NCBI RefSeq assembly: GCF_000499845.2
Contig: NC_023758.2
Coordinates: 15,332,427 to 15,396,426 of the forward strand
Length of the DNA: 64,000 nt
Reading direction: 5' to 3'
DNA from: Phaseolus vulgaris
Lineage: Eukaryota > Streptophyta > Magnoliopsida > Fabales > Fabaceae
This document shows positions 1-9,551 of this stretch, piece after piece (positions within the stretch are counted from its first letter, which is position 1; every line of letters begins with the position of its first letter). A model generated the notes under the pieces. It did no database searches, had not been told where the DNA came from, and saw only the letters and a program-made list of their open reading frames with translations. The translations under genes were made by a program, and so were the position numbers.

Positions 1-1256
1 AGATAGTTTATAATAGTGATGGACATTGATTTACAAGAAATTAGCATGATAAGACTCGAAACTAGTGTTTTTGTGTTAATTGCATGAATTTATTGTATAT
101 ATTTGATAGATGAGTCTCTATAGTAGTGATTGAAATTGGTTTTCAAGAAATTTGCATGAAAAGACTTGAAACTAGTTTTTTTGTGGTAGTGGCATGAATT
201 TTTTGTATATATTTGATAGACGAGTCTTTAGAAAGTTTATAATAGTGATAGACATTGAATGACAAGAAATTAGCATGAAAAGACTCGAAACTAGATTTTT
301 TGTGGTAGTTGCATGAACTTATTGTGTATATTTTATGGATGAGTCTTCAGATAGTTTATAATAGTGATAGACATTGATTTAAAAGAAATTAGTATGAAAA
401 GACTGCAAACTAGTTTTGATGTGGTAGTTGCATGAATTTATTGTATATATTTAATAGTTGAGTCTTTAGATAGTTGATAATAGTGATAGACATTGATTTA
501 CAAGAAATTAGCATGAAAAGTCTCGAAACAAGTTTTTTTGTGGTAGTTGCATGAATTTATTGTATATATTTGATAGATGAGTCTTTAGATAGTTTATAAT
601 AGTGATAGACATTGATTTACAAGAAATTAGCTTGAAAAGACTCGAAACTAGTTTTTTTGTGCTAGTTGCATGAAATTATTGTATATATTTGATAGATGAG
701 TCTCTATAGTAGTGATAGAAATTGGTTTTCAAGAAATTTGCATGAAAAGACTTGAAACTAGTTTTTTTGTGGTAGTTGCATGAATTTATTGTATATATTT
801 GATAGATGAGTCTTTAGAAAGTTTATTATAGTGATAGACATTGATTGACAAGAAATTAGCATGAAAAGAATCAAAACTAGTTTTTTTGTGGTCGTTGTAT
901 CAATTTATTATATATATTTTATAGATGAGTCTTCAGATAGTTTATAGTAGTGATAGACATTGATTTACAAGAAATTAGCATGAAAAGACTCGAAACTTGT
1001 TTTTATGTGGTAGTTGCATGACTTTATTGTATATATTTGATAGATGAGTCTCTACAGTAGTGATAGACGTTGATTTTCAAAAATTAGAATGAAAAGACTT
1101 GAAAATAGTTTTTTTTTTATGGTAATTGCATGAATTTATTGTATATATTTGATAGATGAGTCTTTAGATAGTTTATAATAGTGATAGACATTGATTTACA
1201 AGAAATTAGCATGAAAAGACTTGAAACTAGTTTTTTTGTGGTAGTTGCATGAATTT
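1..1256. repeat. 119-bp satellite array, left part
   Basis: AT-rich tandem repeat. Successive copies of the landmark TGAGTC lie near 111, 221, 340, 459, 578, 697, 807, 926, 1045 and 1158. Most spacings are 118-120 bp, with shorter ones of about 110 bp. Each unit ends with TTTTTTGTGGTAGTTGCATG. Short units read TCTCTATAGTAGTGAT where long units read TCTTTAGATAGTTTATAATAGTGAT. The array is cut at 1256 by element A and resumes at 14994. No protein-coding potential is seen. Confidence 0.95.
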
Positions 1257-2239
1257 TGTTCCGTCCGGTTGACCTGGGACGTCTTCGTGCGCGACCTCGA
1301 CCATCAGCTAGGGACTCCTTCCCACTGGTTACCTGTGGATTCCTGCAAAGAAGGACAAAAGGGCGCCCTAGTGGCCGTTTGCACTCCGACGCTCAAGTCA
1401 GCCAGCAAGAAACACCAAAAAATCTGCACCTCCGTATCGGAGCACCGCATATGGCACCTCTGAAGGTGGTAAAAAGGAACTGTGTCTAGTGTATATTTTC
1501 TCCTTCTGGCCAAAATCCTTCCCTAGTCCCTTGTGCGTAACCTCAAGGCTCGAGCAAGCAACTAGAGTGTTTCTGGAAAATTAGCCAAAAGTTCGAACCT
1601 CGTTTCCAACATTCAAAGCGCTATTTAAGCTACTCCCGCATTCAAAGCGCCTTAAAGCGCATTTAATTATAAAACGTAGCGCATTTAAGACGTTTAAACC
1701 GATTGGGAGCAGTTATAGTACCTTAAACGCTCGAAACGGAAATTGTATTAAATAATCTTAATTACCTTGTACCTGACAAAATGGCGTTTCTAATCTGACC
1801 TGGCTGCTGTACACGTGGAGGGCCTCACAGCGCCGTGACCCCATCTGAGGGTATCTCCTCGTGTGAGTCCTCCTACCTGGGAGTGCGTCTGCGCTAGGGG
1901 TGACTCTTTGGGTGCCAACTCATGCCCCCAACATCTAGTCACTCACTAAGAGAGCGTATCTACCTTCCTCTCGTTCCCCGCACCTGGCTACCCTGGGCGT
2001 GACCCTCCTCATGAGTCGTATCTATCCCAAGGGCGTCTCTGGGGCGGCAGGGGCACTTCACGAGTCAGGTTGCTCTACACTGGCGCTGTTACTATGGCCT
2101 TGAAGCCACCTTTCTCTTCTCTTTATTACTACCCCGGATTATCGGGATTTGAGGCCTTCCCACGACGTCGCTCCCTCCATGGTCTTTCCTACCCATGGGT
2201 ATCGGGGGGGCGCACTGTGATTGCCTTGCCTTTGTGAGA

Positions 2240-2353
2240 TTTGACCTTGGCGACGCCCCAGTTGGGCGACGTATTAACTGGGCGACGCCTTGCCTAGGCG
2301 ACGCCTTACCTTGGCGACGCTGGCACTTGGCGTCTCTTCACCTAGGCGACGCT
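2240..2353. repeat. GGCGACGCC short-repeat cluster in the Tat LTR
   Basis: Several imperfect copies of CTTGGCGACGCC, 15-20 bp apart. GGCGACGCC is palindromic around its central A and CpG-rich. The matching cluster in the other LTR (about 14810-14925) has one unit more. The same motif recurs at 8376-8460 and 59945-60035. Confidence 0.8.
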
Positions 2354-2354
2354 T

Positions 2355-2402
2355 TATGTTGACTTTGACCCCCGACGTTGACTTTGACCTTGACTTTGTC
2401 AA
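2355..2402. promoter_or_regulatory. Cluster of TTGAC (W-box-like) cores at the U3 end of the LTR
   Basis: Five forward TTGAC[T/C] cores and one reverse core lie within about 48 bp, at the outer end of U3 for this minus-strand element. TTGAC[C/T] is the established core of WRKY transcription-factor sites. The same cluster is in the other LTR (about 14928-14972) and, reversed, in element J (about 59890-59940). A role in stress-induced transcription is inferred. Confidence 0.5.
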
Positions 2403-2424
2403 CGCCCGGATACGGGACGGTACA

Positions 2425-2440
2425 CAAGCCCCCCAGTCTT
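2425..2440 (-). other. Polypurine tract of element A
   Basis: Directly inside the 3' LTR, the minus strand reads TAAGACTGGGGGGCTTG, a purine-rich tract at the expected place for plus-strand DNA priming. The same tract lies beside the LTR of element H (52667-52683), although those LTRs differ. Confidence 0.8.
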
Positions 2441-2919
2441 AAGCTGAAGACTTGTCTTCAGCGCAAAGACTAAGGCCTCGCCCACGCCGTCCACGTGTCA
2501 CCCTGGTGACGTGTCATTCCCTGCTGACTTAACACTTCTCGAATTATTGACGTGACACTCTCTGAACCATGGGGGTGCCCTTAATGGCTGATTGGACATC
2601 CTCTGAAGCGGGGAAAGTAACACCTTTTGGGGCCACGCTTAATCGCGTGCCACGTGGCTCATCACACGGCCAGCCTCTAGAGTCCCTTGCGCTCCCCTTG
2701 AGCGCTTAATCCTTTGACACGCGGCACGATCACACGGTCCCCAATTAGCGCCTCTTGGGTTGCAAATGTAACGTTCAAGTTACCCAAAACCCCGCGCTCA
2801 AACCACTGTTTCATCCATTCTCTCTGCATTTCTGCACTGTTCATCGCCTTCGAGCCCTTTCTCTGCAATCACTGCTCTTTCCTTCGCGCTTCCCTTCCTT
2901 CCACACCTCGACATCAAAG

Positions 2920-3156
2920 GTATGATTTTTCCATCTCCATGACTCTTCTTCTTCGTTGCATTGCATTGCTGCGTATTGAACTGCCTGGGATTGTTTATGT
3001 TTCTGCATTTCTGTGTTCTTCCGCTCCTCCGTTCTTCTCCGTTCTCTTCTCCTTCTTTCTGGGTTTCCTCGTGTGGGTGGCATTTTTCTAGGGTTTTGTT
3101 CTCTTTTCTGCCTTGGCATCGCTTGTTAAAACCCTTTTCCTTTCCTCTTTCTCCAG
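2920..3156 (+). other. Probable 5'UTR intron of the antisense gene (element A)
   Basis: The sequence reads CAAAG|GTATGA at the donor and a pyrimidine-rich CTTTCTCCAG at the acceptor, 237 bp apart, 15 bp before the start codon at 3172. A comparable intron (53027-53258, 232 bp) precedes the same gene in element H, which supports real splicing. It is inferred without transcript evidence. Confidence 0.6.
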
Positions 3157-3171
3157 TTATTTATCCGCATC

Positions 3172-5451
3172 ATGGTGCGCCCGAAATCAAGGTCCGGTTT
3201 TCCCCCCAAGACCAACTATAAAGCCTTTTATACATGGGCCCCTGACGAGCTTTTAAGTGAATGCACCACTCTGACGACCATTCAGGACTTGGAGAACCAT
3301 CGCGGTGATCCCCACTTGTACAATTTTAGTGCCTTCTGCCGCACCCATGATGCCCATATTTTCGTTCGTCCCGGCAGGCCTGGGGAACCTGTTTGCGTGG
3401 ATGACAGACCCAGGAAAGGGGACCCCTTCTTCTTCATGTATCAAACGGTATTTAAACGCATCGGGGTACGCCTTCTGTTCACACCCTTCGAGAGGGAACT
3501 CCTTACAGAAATCAATACAGCCCCGGCCCAGTTACATCCCAATAGCTGGGCCTTCGTTCGGGCCTTCCAAATTCTTTGCGGGTATCTAGGCATCCTCCCT
3601 TCTTTGGACGTCTTTTTACACTTCTTCGAGGTGAAGAAGCAAGGGAAAAGCTTCTGGGTAAGCTTCTCCGGGATCGCAGGCAGGATCCTTCTTTCTCTCT
3701 TCCAGAACTCGTACAAAAGCTGGAAGGGAAAATTCTTCAGGGTGTGCTGCGCCAAGCACGACCCCACAGCCTTGGACGGCTTCCCTCTGTATTGGACAGA
3801 GCACCCCAAGCTGCTCAAGGCCAAGGCCCTGGCTGAGCTACCCCCTGCTGATAGGGAGGTATGCAAGGCCTTGGCTGGCCTGGGGATCATCTTCGACACG
3901 CTGAAGCTCATCGCGTGCGAGTACAACGCCCATTCCCTGACTACCTACTTTGGTAGGGAGACTCCTCTTCTTATTGCCTTCTGTTACCTGTACTTTACTG
4001 CATCATGCTTGCTCTATTGGCCTCTTCCGCTTGTTTTCCTCTGTGCTAAGTGCCTTATGTCTCATTCATCTGCGCGTTTGTGGATCTGGTATAACTGCTT
4101 TAGCCTTAACTTCTGCTATTTGGTTTGTCTGAATGTAGGATCGGTGATGGATGCTTCCAAGAGGATGGTTTTGGCGAAAGCGATGAAGGCTGCTCGTGCC
4201 GCCAAGGCTGGCGCCTCCTCCGCCCCTGCTGCTGACCCAAACCCCTCATTAACCATGCCCTTACCACCACCAACCACTACCGAAGCCCCACTAGGCTCAT
4301 CTTCACCACCCTCACATAGCCCCCAGGCGCTTCAAACACCCGGCTCTCCTCCGCCCATCGCCGCCGTCCCCCTGGCTGTGGCTTCATCACCGGCTCCAAC
4401 CCCCCTTGACAAAGGAAAACGGGTTTTGGAGATCATATCCGATGATGAGGACTCTGATAGCGTGGCACCCTTCAAGAGGAGGAAGGCTGCAAGGGTTCCC
4501 ATCCTACCAGCGGCATCGCCCCAGGGAGGGGATTCCTTCAGGGACAACCCTCCAAGTGCTACTTCTCTCCCTCCCACAATGGTCCAAGAGGAAACAGGCG
4601 AAGGGGCCGAATCTGCTCCACCCCCACCACCGGCAGAGGTCTCTGTTGCTCCTGCTTCCGTCGCCGCCGCCCCAGACCTTATTGCCATCCCTCCTCCAAT
4701 TATGCATCTGATGAGGGGCTTCAGCGGGGGATCAATGCTAGAAGGCTCCGACAGGAGGGAGGGAATGCCCTTCTACTTGGGAGCCTTCTTGGCCGTGGCT
4801 CTTGACTGGCGTGCCCAAGCTAGAAATGCTGCTTTGCAGACACAAACCCTCCAGGCCCTGGAAGCAAAGGTGGCTGCTCTGGAGGAGGAAAAGAAGACTC
4901 TGGCATGCCAAAACGAGGCTTACCAAGCCTCTCTGAAGTTGGCGCAAGAGGCCAAGGAGGAGGCTGAAAAGCAGCTGGGTGAGGCGATGGAACTACAAGC
5001 AGACTTCTACGCTCAGGAAGTCACCCTCCAAGTTCAAGTAACAAGCCTCCAAGACATGGTCGAAGCTTTCGAAGAAGTTCAAAAGGACTTGAAGGACCGA
5101 TGTTGTGAGCAGGCTGAAGAACTGGAGCGGATGGAGGGGGCGATGGCTACTCAGGCCAAGGCTTTGGGCCTTCTCCAGGTTGACCACGACAAATTGCAGA
5201 TCGAGGTCAGCCGGCTCCGTGTGGAGAAGGAGGCTCTGGAGAAACAGGTAGCTTCTGGGGACGCCACCATCGAAGAGTTGGAGAAGGACAAGAAAACCCT
5301 TATCAACGACATGGCGGGCACCTTCGAGGAGGGGTTCAAAGAGGCTCTGGCCCAGGCCGTCTGCGAGAACCCGGGAATCGACGTTTCTAACTGTGATTCC
5401 ACTCATCACATCGTCGACGGGAAGGTCGTGCCCTTTGAGCTGGATGACTGA
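3172..5451 (+). CDS. Antisense ORF of Tat element (putative gypsy-type transposon protein)
   Basis: Open frame of 759 codons opposite to gag-pol, between pol and the 3' LTR. Residues 1-260 form a globular domain with the motif FERELLTEIN, then APAQLHPNSWAFVRAFQ, shared with the copies at 7310 and 53267. It resembles plant proteins filed as 'putative gypsy type transposon' (Transposase_28-like, from memory). Codons 261-322 are probably an unspliced 186-bp intron, so the mature protein would be about 697 residues. Next come a Pro/Ala/Ser-rich linker, a basic PFKRRKAAR patch (a possible nuclear signal) near residue 432, and a long coiled coil from about residue 540 to 730. The start at 3172 follows a probable 5'UTR intron. 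The molecular function is unknown. Similar antisense ORFs are known in Tat elements. This is the only full-length copy in the window and has no internal stop. Confidence 0.8.
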   Translation: MVRPKSRSGFPPKTNYKAFYTWAPDELLSECTTLTTIQDLENHRGDPHLYNFSAFCRTHDAHIFVRPGRPGEPVCVDDRPRKGDPFFFMYQTVFKRIGVRLLFTPFERELLTEINTAPAQLHPNSWAFVRAFQILCGYLGILPSLDVFLHFFEVKKQGKSFWVSFSGIAGRILLSLFQNSYKSWKGKFFRVCCAKHDPTALDGFPLYWTEHPKLLKAKALAELPPADREVCKALAGLGIIFDTLKLIACEYNAHSLTTYFGRETPLLIAFCYLYFTASCLLYWPLPLVFLCAKCLMSHSSARLWIWYNCFSLNFCYLVCLNVGSVMDASKRMVLAKAMKAARAAKAGASSAPAADPNPSLTMPLPPPTTTEAPLGSSSPPSHSPQALQTPGSPPPIAAVPLAVASSPAPTPLDKGKRVLEIISDDEDSDSVAPFKRRKAARVPILPAASPQGGDSFRDNPPSATSLPPTMVQEETGEGAESAPPPPPAEVSVAPASVAAAPDLIAIPPPIMHLMRGFSGGSMLEGSDRREGMPFYLGAFLAVALDWRAQARNAALQTQTLQALEAKVAALEEEKKTLACQNEAYQASLKLAQEAKEEAEKQLGEAMELQADFYAQEVTLQVQVTSLQDMVEAFEEVQKDLKDRCCEQAEELERMEGAMATQAKALGLLQVDHDKLQIEVSRLRVEKEALEKQVASGDATIEELEKDKKTLINDMAGTFEEGFKEALAQAVCENPGIDVSNCDSTHHIVDGKVVPFELDD
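3953..4138 (+). other. Probable in-frame intron inside the antisense ORF
   Basis: The donor is CTACTTTG|GTAGGGAG and the acceptor TGAATGTAG|GATCGG. It is 186 bp (62 codons), in phase 1 and without a stop, so both spliced and retained forms stay open. Its translation is hydrophobic and Cys/Trp-rich, unlike the flanking protein. The copy at 7271 has a comparable intron at about 7989-8089 in the same place and phase. Confidence 0.7.
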
Positions 5452-5829
5452 ACCGCCGCCCTCAACCGCCACCTTACTCCTTTGCACTTTATACTTGTTT
5501 TTGCCCCTTTTTTATGAACTTGTAACTTCTTTGAACTATTTGCACTTTCGTCACAACTATGGGTTTTGCATGACGATTTTTGTACCTTTGAGTTATCGCA
5601 TTCCGTCTGTATGATTTTACCTTCATTTTCCACCTTCGCGTACTTCGATTGCTTTGCCCGTACTCTGCCCGTTTCTTTCGCTGCGTTGGGCGACCCTGTA
5701 TACCCGGTGCCTTGCTCCTATCGAGGACCTCGGAAGCTATTCCGCCTTCGTATCTATGAGGCCTCTGCCTCGTGAAGGTGTCGGTGGCTTTACCATTGCC
5801 GCAACGCAAAAGTTGAGACCTAAGATGCT
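5452..5829 (+). other. 3' flank of the antisense gene
   Basis: Pyrimidine-rich sequence after the stop codon, probably the antisense gene's 3'UTR. Nothing else is recognised in it. It ends abruptly where the gypsy remnant begins at about 5830. Confidence 0.45.
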
Positions 5830-7270
5830 TGCTGGATTTTGAGGATTGGAAGAAGCCATTCACGCCACTTGGAACCTTGACCCAAGATAAGTGATGGAGT
5901 GCCGCCACTTGAAGCTCACCATTGCTCACAAGATAAGGCAAAGGAAGAAGAAGACTCAAGACTCACAATTTCTCTCCAAATTTGAGTATAGTCTCTCTAC
6001 TATAAAATTCCAATCTAAATTGTACAAGCTAAGCACCTTTATTTATAGCCTAGAGGTGCTGAAAATGCAAGCTAAATGGCACACAAATGCAATGAAATTC
6101 GGTTTGGCACCCCCTAGGCTCCTATCTACACTCCCCCCTAGACTCCCTTACTACTTACACCTTTTTATTACATTCACACCCCTATTCTACAAAAGAAATA
6201 AGAAGAGCCATTTTATTATACTCTTGTCCCAAAGCTCTTGCCATGCTCCTAGTAATTCGTTGGGCTTGGGCGCCTTGTTGGGCTTGGACCCCTTGATGGG
6301 CTTGGGCCCCTTGTTGGGCTTGGGCTTCATGGCCTAGAGCATCCTCTACTTGGTTTCCATCATACTCCCCGGGTTGGAGAGAATTCGTCCACGAATTTGG
6401 GAAACCTGCAGCAAAAGGAGTGAGATCAATAACATTGAAAGAATTACTACCAAGATAAGTAGAGGGCATATCTAACTCATAGGCATTATCATTAATCCTC
6501 TTGATGACTTGGAAAGGGCCATCACCACGAGGCATAAGTTTGGACTTCCTTAGAGAAGGAAATCTATCCTTTCTCAAATGAAGCCAAACCCAATCACCGG
6601 GCTCAAAGATTAATGCCTTTCTTCTTTGGTTGGCAGTGTCAGCATACTTACCAACTTTCTTCTCAATTTGTAACTTGATGCGGTTATGCAAATCTTTAAC
6701 AAAAGATGCCTTTTCAAAACCGTCTTTGCATAGAACCTCATAAAGGACAGGAATGGGAAGAAGCCATTCACGCCACTTGGAACCTTGACCCAAGATAAGT
6801 GATGGAGTGCCGCCACTTGAAGCTCACCATTGCTCACAAGATAAGGCAAAGGAAGAAGAAGACTCAAGACTCACAATTTCTCTCCAAATTTGAGTATAGT
6901 CTCTCTACTATAAAATTCCAATCTAAATTGTACAAGCTAAGCACCTTTATTTATAGCCTAGAGGTGCTGAAAATGCAAGCTAAATGGCACACAAATGCAA
7001 TGAAATTCGGTTTGGCACCCCCTAGGCTCCTATCTACACTCCCCCCTAGACTCCCTTACTACTTACACCTTTTTATTACATTCACACCCCTATTCTACAA
7101 AAGAAATAAGAAGAGCCATTTTATTATACTCTTGTCCCAAAGCTCTTGCCATGCTCCTAGTAATTCGTTGGGCTTGGGCCCCTTGTTGGGCTTGGACCCC
7201 TTGATGGGCTTGGGCCCCTTGTTGGGCTTGGGCTTCATGGCCTAGAGCATCCTCTACTTGGTTTCCATCA
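5830..7270 (-). mobile_element. Remnant gypsy element L: two LTR pieces around a pol 3' end
   Basis: Two near-identical ~515-bp LTR segments (about 5847-6362 and 6755-7270) flank a pol C-terminus. Both end TTTCCATCA. The first is followed by the PPT TACTCCCCGGGTTGG (6363-6377, plus-strand view), almost the same as in element B. The LTR resembles part of the solo LTR at 36004-36997. The left LTR lacks its first ~370 bp. The right one is joined directly to pol at GGAAGAAG, a stretch shared by pol and LTR, which indicates a microhomology deletion. No TSD is found. It interrupts the antisense-gene region of element A. Confidence 0.8.
6200..6755 (-). pseudogene. Integrase C-terminal fragment of gypsy remnant L
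   Basis: The minus-strand frame encodes the C-terminal part of a chromovirus-like integrase: KYADTANQRRKALIFEPGDW, then a GPF motif ([20 protein letters not shown]) and a Gln/Ala repeat tail ending ITRSMARALGQ. It is closely similar to the end of element B's pol. The last ~55 residues are encoded inside the LTR, as in B. The N-terminal boundary at about 6755 is a deletion junction, so catalytic domains are missing. Confidence 0.8.
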
Positions 7271-8190
7271 ACTTGGGCCTCGAGCGAGCTCCTTGACGAG
7301 TGCTCGTGCTTGCTTTCTACCCGGGCCATAAGGGAACACAAAGGGGATTCGTGCTCCTATGATCACCGTGCCTTCGCGAAGAGGCACGACGACGATATTG
7401 CTGTGCTCCCTTGCACTTTAGGGGAGCCAGTGTGCGGAGACGAACGGGCCAACGACGGGGTCCCCTTCTTTTATTTCTATCAGGTGGTTTTCAAGACCAT
7501 CGGCGTGCGCCTGCCCTTCTCCAGGTTTGAGAGGGAACTATTGACGGAGATTAATGCCGCTCCGGCCCAGTTGTATCCTAATAGCTGGGCTTTCGTCATG
7601 GCCTTTGACATACTTTTTGGTTTTCTGGGGTGTGCACCCTCGGTGGATATATTTCTTCACTTCTTTTAGGTGAAGAGACAAAGGAACAACCTCTGGGTGA
7701 CCCTCAGTAATGTTCCCGGCAGGGTTCTCCTAACTCCCTTCCAAAACTCCTTCACTGGGTGGAAGGGCAGGTTTTTCAAAATCTGTTGCTCTGATCTCGT
7801 GCCCTCCGTCCTAGATGGTTTTCCATTGTACTGGGTGAGGGAGACGAAGGCCCTCAAGTCCAAACCCTTCAAGAAACTAACCCCGAACGACCAGGTGGCG
7901 TGCCGGATCCTAGCTGAGGCGGGGGGTTTTGACTCCGCCACCTTGATCAGTTTGGAGTTCAACGCTGGAACCCTAGAAAAGTATATATGTACGAGTGACT
8001 GCCTTAGAAACTTCCACCTTTTGTGCTTTCTAAATCTTTGCATGTTTTGCTTCATGGTGTCTCTAACATGTTCATCTCCCTTGGTGCAGGTTCGAAGATA
8101 AGCCATCAGCGGAGGTCACAACTTACCCGGGCTCTGCGGGCTGAAAGAGGGGCTTCGTCTTCCTCCCGTGCCGACTCCGGAGGCCACTAA
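7271..8190 (+). pseudogene. Truncated second copy of the Tat antisense gene
   Basis: From 7272 the plus strand matches the antisense protein starting at the WASSELLDEC region, so the N-terminal ~20 residues are lost at the border with remnant L. It retains FERELLTEINAAPAQLYPNS and the downstream domain. An in-frame TAG at 7667-7669 and an early frameshift break it. A probable intron (about 7989-8089, ending TTGGTGCAG) lies where the full copy has one. A short exon follows (alanine/arginine/serine-rich, to about 8190), and the coiled-coil half is absent. It is adjacent to element A's integrase end, so it could be A's original antisense gene, with 3172-5451 a second one. Confidence 0.75.
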
Positions 8191-8375
8191 AGAGTGGTTC
8201 GTTTGTATTTTTTGTATGAGCACATGGCCTGTAACGTTTGTCCTATTCGCCTTACTCCCATTTATCTCGAACACTATTTGTAAATTTAACTCCGCTGTAC
8301 CATGCTTGGTTTCTGTAACGCTGTTTTACTTCTGCACACACTTCATATACTGTGCGTTTTTCCTCCGTTATGTTT

Positions 8376-8460
8376 CTTGGCGACGCCTTCTACCTTGGCG
8401 ACGCTTTCTCTTGGCGACGCCTTCTTTCTTGGCGACGCCTTCTTCTTGGCGACGCCTGTC
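8376..8460. repeat. GGCGACGCC minisatellite downstream of the truncated antisense gene
   Basis: Five tandem units of about 17-20 bp, each CTTGGCGACGC[C/T] with a TTCT-rich spacer. The core is the one scattered in the A and J LTRs, but here it lies in the internal region, 155 bp from the end of integrase. Confidence 0.85.
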
Positions 8461-8616
8461 GCCGCTTCGAACGAAAAAAAGATAAAGACTAAAAACCAAG
8501 GCAAGGTTTTTCTCGAACTTCTTTTTTCTTTTATTCGGGTGACCTCGTTAAAAAACCCCCGAAAGGGAAAAAGAGTGTCCCCTTCAACAAGATCGTTACA
8601 TGGTTGCTTACATAAG

Positions 8617-9551
8617 TCAACTAAAATAAAACTTCAAGTTGGCTGCATTCCAGCTACGCGGAATGGGACCCCCCTCCAAGGTCTCTAGGTTGTACGAACC
8701 ATTGCCCTTAGCCTCGGTAATTCTGAAGGGTCCGGTCGACTTGGGAGACAGCTTATTCTCCAGCTCGTATGGATGAGCCTTCCTCATAACTAGGTCGCCA
8801 ATCTGAAACTGTCGTGGCTTCACCTTAGAGCTGTATTGTCGCTCCACTCTTTTCTTTACTGCTTCAGCCTTTATTCTGGCCTCCTCCCTGGCTTCTTCTA
8901 GTAGGTCCAGGTTCACCCGCCTTTCTTCGTTGGATTCCTCCACCACAAAGTTTTGGAAACGTGGCGAGCTTTCGTGTATCTCTACCGGGATCATCGCATC
9001 CGACCCATACACTAAGCTGAAAGGCGTCTCCGTGGTAGAAGATTGGGGCGTGGTGTGGAATGCCCATACGATCCTTGGTACTTCCTCCGCCCACGCCCCT
9101 TTGGCCTTCTCTAGCCTTCTCTTTAGCCCCCTCAGCAAAACTCTGTTTGCTGACTCTACTTGCCCGTTAGTCTGGGGTGTTCGACTGATGCGAACACTTG
9201 CTTGATGCCTACCTCAGCACACAGGTTTCTCAACTGCTGACTGGCGAACTGGGTTCCATTATAGGATATCACCCGCCTAGGTACGCCAAAACGACACACA
9301 ATGTTCTTCCACACAAAGTGTTGCACCTTGTGTGCAGTGATCTGGGCCACGGGCTCCGCCTCTATCCACTTGGTGAAGTACTCGATGGCAACGATCAAGT
9401 ACTTCATCTGTCTTATCGCCAGTGGGAACGAACCTAGGATGTTAATTCCCCAGGTATGGAAAGGCCACGGGCTGTATATGGATCGCAACTCTTCTGGCGG
9501 CGCCTTGTGCCAGTCGGCGTGTTTTTGACATTGCTTACAACGCTGGGCGTG
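8617..9551 (-). pseudogene. Integrase of element A (broken)
   Basis: Integrase would insert the cDNA into the chromosome. The core at 9156-9488 reads WGINILG where the family has WGIDILG, and ISYNGTQF in place of ISDNGTQF, so two catalytic aspartates of the D,D-35-E triad are replaced. Just after VEHP a one-base deletion shifts the frame at about 9180, before the expected catalytic Glu. The C-terminal part (8617-9138: AEEVPRIVWAFHTTPQ, PFSLVYGSDAMIPVEI and a chromodomain-free tail) stays open. It is separated from the upstream RNase H/zinc-finger frame by a TGA at 9552. It is non-functional as it stands. Confidence 0.88.

Larger units (their letters stand above)
1257..2424 (-). repeat. 3' LTR of element A
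   Basis: 1168-bp LTR starting TGTTCCGTCC and ending GGTACA on the plus strand. It is a near-identical direct repeat of 13813-14993. Differences include scattered substitutions and a ~13-bp unit missing near 2315 in the short-repeat region. It holds a W-box-rich end, GGCGACGCC repeats and GCGC(A/C)TTTAA motifs, described separately. The short open frames in it are LTR sequence, not genes. Confidence 0.95.

Noticed and set aside
1245..1513. Small frames at the start of the A LTR
   Set aside because: They repeat at 13812-14139 and inverted in J. They are LTR sequence with no conserved product.
3953..4138. Transmembrane segment in the antisense protein
   Set aside because: The hydrophobic stretch coincides with a GT...AG segment absent from the protein logic and matched by an intron in the 7271 copy.
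5891..7245. Two identical 148-codon plus-strand frames (5891-6337 and 6799-7245)
   Set aside because: They lie in the duplicated LTR segments and are antisense to the integrase tail. They are shadows.
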